Positions 31,908 through 35,046 of a DNA stretch of 35,046 nucleotides are shown here, one piece after another; position 1 is the stretch's first letter, and the number at the start of each line of letters is the position of its first letter. This DNA comes from an uncultured Eubacteriales bacterium. Lineage in GTDB: Bacteria; Bacillota; Clostridia; Oscillospirales; CAG-272. The notes under the pieces are model-generated. The model made no database searches, was not told the DNA's origin, and saw only the letters and a program-made list of their open reading frames with translations. The DNA lies in the NCBI GenBank assembly GCA_934385225.1, contig CAKRPQ010000011.1, positions 1 to 35,046 on the forward strand, given 5' to 3'. Position numbers and translations under genes: made by a program.

Positions 31908-33998
31908 ATGAAAAAGGGAATTAAGAGTATTGTTTCCGCGCTTCTTTGCGTGACTGTTGCCGTCGGCGGCAGTGCCGCGGTCGCGTATGCCGCAGTCGGC
32001 GGAGATAAGAAAAGCGAGGATAAAAAGGACGAGACGAAACAGATTATCGTCGCCGAAGAACAGACGGGAGTAGTAAAGGACGAGACCGTTTATGTTCTGA
32101 CAAAAGCGTCGGGCGAGGTGAAGAACGTCATTGTAAGCGATCACCTGAAAAATTATGACGGTAAAACGGAGCTTTCCGACCGTTCGACCCTTCAAAATAT
32201 AGAAAATGTAAAAGGCGACGAGACATATACCGCAGGCGGCGATACGCTTGCGTGGAACGCAAACGGCGGCGACATTTACTACCGCGGAAATTCCTCGGAA
32301 GAACCGCCCGTGAAGATAAAGGTCACATATACGCTTGACGGCAAGACAGTCACGGCGGATGAAATCGCAGGCAAGAGCGGCAAGGTGACAATCCGCTTTG
32401 ACTACGAAAGCACCAAGACGGCAGAACTTGACGGCAAGAATGTAAAAGTTCCTTTCGCCGCCGTTACGGGACTTATTCTTGACGGCGATGTGTTCAAAAA
32501 CGTGACCGTAACGGGAGCAAAGGCTCTTGACGACGGCGACAGAACAGTCGTTGTCGGCGCGGCTTTCCCCGGACTTCGCGAGAGCCTCGGAATCTCCGAG
32601 ACTAATGAAAAAATTTCGATACCCGAATATTTCGAGGTTGAGGCGGACGCGGAGAATTTCGAGCTTGAAAATACGTTTACCGTTGCGACAAACAGCATCT
32701 TTACAAGCGTTAACGCTGACGGCATTTCGCTTGACGGCGATATCGACGAATCGCTCGCAAAGCTCTCGGACGCGATGAATCGCCTTGAAGAGGGTTCGGG
32801 CGCGCTCTATTCGGGACTTTCGACACTCTACGATAAATCGGGCGTTCTTTCGGACGGCGTGAATAAACTCTCGGACGGCGCAAAGACGCTTTCGGACGGT
32901 GCAAAAGACCTTTCAAGCGGCAGTGCGGAACTTGATGCCGGACTTGCCGAACTTTCAAAGAACAGCGCGGCACTGAACGCGGGCGCGGACCAGGTATTCG
33001 ATGCGCTTCTAAAAACCGCAAACGATCAGATCGCGTCGGCGGGCATAAGCGCGGAGAAACTCACAAAAGATAACTACGCGACGGTAATCGCGGGCGTCGT
33101 TAAATCCCTTAATACGTCGGATATAGAAAAACTCGCCGAGGATACCGCGCTTGAAACAGTCACGGCGGCAGTAAACGCACAGCGCGACACGATAAGAAAC
33201 GCCGTTGAGGCAAAGGTAAGAGCGGGCGTCGAAACAAAAGTCGTCGCGGCTGTCCGTGAGCAGGTTCTTGCGAAGACGCTTGCCGCAAACGGACTGACGA
33301 AGGAAATTTACGAATCGGGTAAGCTCCCCGCAGAGACGAAAGCGAAGATAGACGCAGGCGTCGATGCCTATATGCAGACCGAGGAGGCGAAAGCACTCGT
33401 CAAAGCAGGCACGGATACACAGATGCAGAGCGCGACCGTCAAAGCGATGATAGAATCCGAGACTTCAAATCAGGTCGAGAACATTATCGAGCAGAAAATG
33501 AAGTCGGACGAGGTGATGTCGCAGATTGAGAACGCGGTCGAAAGTGCGTCGGCGGGCGTTAAATCGCTCGAATCGCTCAAAATACAGCTTGACAGTTATA
33601 AAACGTTCTACGCGGGACTTAAAACATATACCGCGGGCGTTGACAGCGCAAAGAAAGGCGCAGACGAACTTTCGGCGGGTGCAAAGAAACTGTCGGACGG
33701 TGCAAATGAGCTTTCGGGCGGTATCGGAACCGTTAAAGAAAACGTTCCCGCGCTTGTTGACGGCGTAGGCAAGCTCCGTGACGGTGCAAAAGAGCTTTCG
33801 GACGGAATAGGTCAGTTTGATACCGAGGGAGTAGGTAAGATAATCGACGCTCTTGACGGCAATCTCGGTGGGATAGTTTCGGGACTTAAAGATGCCGTAA
33901 ATGCCGCAAAAGCGTATAATAACTATTCGGGAATAGCCGATGAAATGAGCGGAAGCGTCAAATTCATATACAGAACCGATGCCGTAAGTGCTAAATAA
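31908..33998 (+). CDS. Secreted YhgE/Pip-like glycine/leucine-repeat protein, MMPL partner
   Basis: The 696-residue protein has a signal peptide (about 1-28, ending AVAYA). An N-terminal domain (about 45-270) is beta-rich, with VYVLTKASGEVKNVIVSDHL, NANGGDIYYRG and DYESTKTA. Two blocks of 7-residue repeats of the type LSDGAKxLSDGA follow (about 300-350 and 580-655), as in YhgE/Pip proteins; between them is a long Ala/Glu/Lys helix region (about 360-570), probably an extended coiled coil. The protein ends KFIYRTDAVSAK, without a membrane anchor. Its ATG is 3 bases after the MMPL stop, with GGAG upstream in that gene. It probably acts outside the cell with the transporter, perhaps as a spanning scaffold; no function is established for this pairing that I know. 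Confidence 0.85.
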   Translation: MKKGIKSIVSALLCVTVAVGGSAAVAYAAVGGDKKSEDKKDETKQIIVAEEQTGVVKDETVYVLTKASGEVKNVIVSDHLKNYDGKTELSDRSTLQNIENVKGDETYTAGGDTLAWNANGGDIYYRGNSSEEPPVKIKVTYTLDGKTVTADEIAGKSGKVTIRFDYESTKTAELDGKNVKVPFAAVTGLILDGDVFKNVTVTGAKALDDGDRTVVVGAAFPGLRESLGISETNEKISIPEYFEVEADAENFELENTFTVATNSIFTSVNADGISLDGDIDESLAKLSDAMNRLEEGSGALYSGLSTLYDKSGVLSDGVNKLSDGAKTLSDGAKDLSSGSAELDAGLAELSKNSAALNAGADQVFDALLKTANDQIASAGISAEKLTKDNYATVIAGVVKSLNTSDIEKLAEDTALETVTAAVNAQRDTIRNAVEAKVRAGVETKVVAAVREQVLAKTLAANGLTKEIYESGKLPAETKAKIDAGVDAYMQTEEAKALVKAGTDTQMQSATVKAMIESETSNQVENIIEQKMKSDEVMSQIENAVESASAGVKSLESLKIQLDSYKTFYAGLKTYTAGVDSAKKGADELSAGAKKLSDGANELSGGIGTVKENVPALVDGVGKLRDGAKELSDGIGQFDTEGVGKIIDALDGNLGGIVSGLKDAVNAAKAYNNYSGIADEMSGSVKFIYRTDAVSAK

Positions 33999-34016
33999 GG
34001 TATAATAGAAATAAAT

Positions 34017-34058
34017 AAAAGCAAAGGACGATGTGTATTCATTGCCCTTTGCTTTTTT
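34017..34058 (+). terminator. Terminator of the MMPL operon
   Basis: AAAAGCAAAGG (34017-34027) pairs with CCTTTGCTTTT (34046-34056) around an 18-base loop, followed by two more T. Confidence 0.75.
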
Positions 34059-34089
34059 ATCGCTATTTTAAAAAAATACAAAATTACTA

Positions 34090-34118
34090 TTGCAATTTTG
34101 GAGAATATATGTTATTAT
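34090..34118 (+). promoter_or_regulatory. Promoter of the right-edge secreted protein
   Basis: TTGCAA (34090-34095) and TATTAT (34113-34118) are separated by 17 bases. The transcript would have a leader of about 225 bases before the next clear gene. Confidence 0.6.
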
Positions 34119-34148
34119 TATACATAGAGAGAAAAATGTGACAATAAA

Positions 34149-34318
34149 ATGCCGTATTTCGGCGGCATATTTAAATTCGTAAGTTCTTTCGCGGCAGTGA
34201 GCGCGTCTGAATATAGGAGGCTTTGCATTATGCGTTCTCCCGTGCACAGGGAACGCGTAATGTATAGGCGAGAGCCTTTCATGCGAATCTGTCCCACACA
34301 CGGAGCCGAAATCGGGAC
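34149..34318 (+). promoter_or_regulatory. Structured leader with several hairpins
   Basis: Hairpins seen: ATGCCG/CGGCAT (34149-34168); a long interrupted stem of CATTATGCGTT (34226-34236) with AACGCGTAATG (34252-34262) plus CCC/GGG inside; an outer stem AGGCT/AGCCT (34218-34222, 34273-34277) that takes in part of an AGGAGG; and GTCCC/GGGAC (34291-34295, 34314-34318). I do not recognise a known riboswitch class. Confidence 0.4.
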
Positions 34319-34334
34319 GGGAAATCAGGACTAA
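34230..34334 (+). CDS. Possible 34-residue leader ORF
   Basis: An ATG at 34230 lies 9 bases after a perfect AGGAGG (34215-34220) and opens a 34-residue frame (MRSPVHRERVMYRREPFMRI, then CPTHGAEIGTGNQD) that stops 17 bases before the next gene. It is arginine-rich with a single Cys. Its start and ribosome binding site lie inside the hairpin described for this leader, so it may be a regulatory upstream ORF or not be translated at all. I recognise no family. Confidence 0.35.
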   Translation: MRSPVHRERVMYRREPFMRICPTHGAEIGTGNQD

Positions 34335-34351
34335 AAAGAAAGGAACACCGT

Positions 34352-35046
34352 ATGAAACACAATTTTAGAAGAACACTCACAACTACGCTTGCATTTTTTG
34401 CGATGCTTCTCTCATTTGCGCTCTTTGCCTACGCCGAGAGCGGCGAAACGGAACGCGAAACCTTCCGCGGACGCATTTTTTCGGAAGACGATATTGATGT
34501 GTCGGGGATAGAAGTGGTTATCGAAAGCATGATACTTAGTCATGAAGATAAGGAAAGCGAAATGAAAGAATATAATACTATTCATTACACAACGCTTAAA
34601 ACCGATAAAAACGGGTATTTTGAATTCGAAAAGCCAACTACTGAATATTGTGATTATAACATTAAAACTGAGGGAATTCCTTCGGGTTACGGAATAACGC
34701 GTTCGTGGCATTTTATTGATCCCGGTGAAACTTACGGGGAAATCGAGATAAGACCCGTTGCGGATATTGAAGTCAAAACCGAAAAGGGCGGTTACGTTTC
34801 TGCATACCCAAAAGATAAAGACGGAAATTCGCTGATTGCAAAATATGATGTATTCCCGAATTTGTCATATCTTAAAACAAAGAAGTCGAGCGGAAATATG
34901 TCGTCGACCGAGACGGAATGGCAGTATTCCGATCTGAAAAACATTAAGGCGTATAATTATTCGGGTACGGTCAAATGCGGAAATATCACGCGTTCATACA
35001 GCTTTGATGTTGATATAGATCCGAGCACAGAGGAGAGAATAAATTT
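34352..35046 (+). CDS. Secreted protein of unknown function (partial, right edge)
   Basis: An open frame of 231 codons reaches the right edge without a stop. The start ATG at 34352 is 8 bases after AAAGGA. It begins MKHNFRRTLTTTLAFFAML and continues SFALFAYAES, a clear Sec signal peptide (about 1-28). The mature part starts with a beta-rich domain containing FRGRIFSEDDIDVSGIEVVI and TLKTDKNGYFEFEKP, which resembles a carboxypeptidase-regulatory or prealbumin-like Ig fold (a strand pair, then a 'D-x-x-G-x-F/Y-x-F' strand). The rest is rich in Tyr, Ser and Lys. It is likely a cell-surface or exported protein. The remaining sequence is outside the window. Confidence 0.8.
   Translation, partial: MKHNFRRTLTTTLAFFAMLLSFALFAYAESGETERETFRGRIFSEDDIDVSGIEVVIESMILSHEDKESEMKEYNTIHYTTLKTDKNGYFEFEKPTTEYCDYNIKTEGIPSGYGITRSWHFIDPGETYGEIEIRPVADIEVKTEKGGYVSAYPKDKDGNSLIAKYDVFPNLSYLKTKKSSGNMSSTETEWQYSDLKNIKAYNYSGTVKCGNITRSYSFDVDIDPSTEERIN

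Noticed and set aside
1..35046. CRISPR array, insertion sequence, tRNA or rRNA genes
   Set aside because: No regular spaced direct repeats, transposase-like proteins, or cloverleaf or ribosomal RNA sequences were seen on either strand by eye.

Overview
The window looks like a chromosomal segment of an uncultured member of class Clostridia (Bacillota), probably an Oscillospirales-type gut or rumen bacterium. The evidence is strong AGGAGG-type ribosome binding sites, many near-consensus sigma-A promoters (TTGACA-17-TATAAT), the TIGR03960/DUF2344 pair, a guanine riboswitch in front of a BMP-type nucleoside ABC operon, and the yhbD-bactofilin pair known from Firmicutes. The genus cannot be told from the sequence alone.

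Layout. 1-2,700 (minus): an isolated phage tail/holin cassette (baseplate-type protein, small protein, holin-like protein running off the left edge) with its own sigma-A promoter and a foldable leader, but no phage genes upstream. 2,717-3,903 (plus): YhbD-type MerR-like protein plus bactofilin. 3,920-4,000: DnaA-box-like repeats and a terminator. 4,141-5,532 (plus): cytoplasmic GH10 xylanase. 5,588-7,521 (minus): GH5-like glycosidase broken by a frameshift in an A4 tract, sharing a bidirectional terminator with GH10. 7,678-9,504 (minus): type I ABC exporter. 9,766-15,099 (plus): guanine riboswitch, BMP lipoprotein, two-domain ATPase and two permeases, i.e. a complete purine nucleoside importer. 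15,140-19,602 (minus): five-gene operon of Sel1-repeat protein, MIF-like tautomerase, biotin protein ligase, TIGR03960 radical SAM protein and DUF2344 protein. 19,916-23,650 (plus): secreted BspA-like leucine-rich-repeat protein. 23,821-28,376 (plus): Nudix hydrolase, MATE transporter and a TetM-like translational GTPase fused to a Rae1/YacP-type NYN nuclease. 28,455-33,998 (plus): TetR regulator, then a DUF308 membrane protein, MMPL/RND transporter and secreted glycine/leucine-repeat protein. 34,090-35,046 (plus): promoter, structured leader with a possible 34-aa ORF, and a secreted protein cut by the right edge.

How the genes work together. The GH10 and GH5-like enzymes lack signal peptides and probably degrade imported plant oligosaccharides. 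The nucleoside importer is probably shut off by guanine through its riboswitch. The TetR-DUF308-MMPL-repeat protein block reads as one regulated envelope-transport module. The most unusual gene is the GTPase-NYN fusion: it joins a ribosome A-site-binding GTPase to a nuclease whose Bacillus homologue (Rae1) cuts mRNA in the ribosomal A site, so it may be a single-chain ribosome rescue or mRNA-clearing factor rather than an antibiotic resistance protein.
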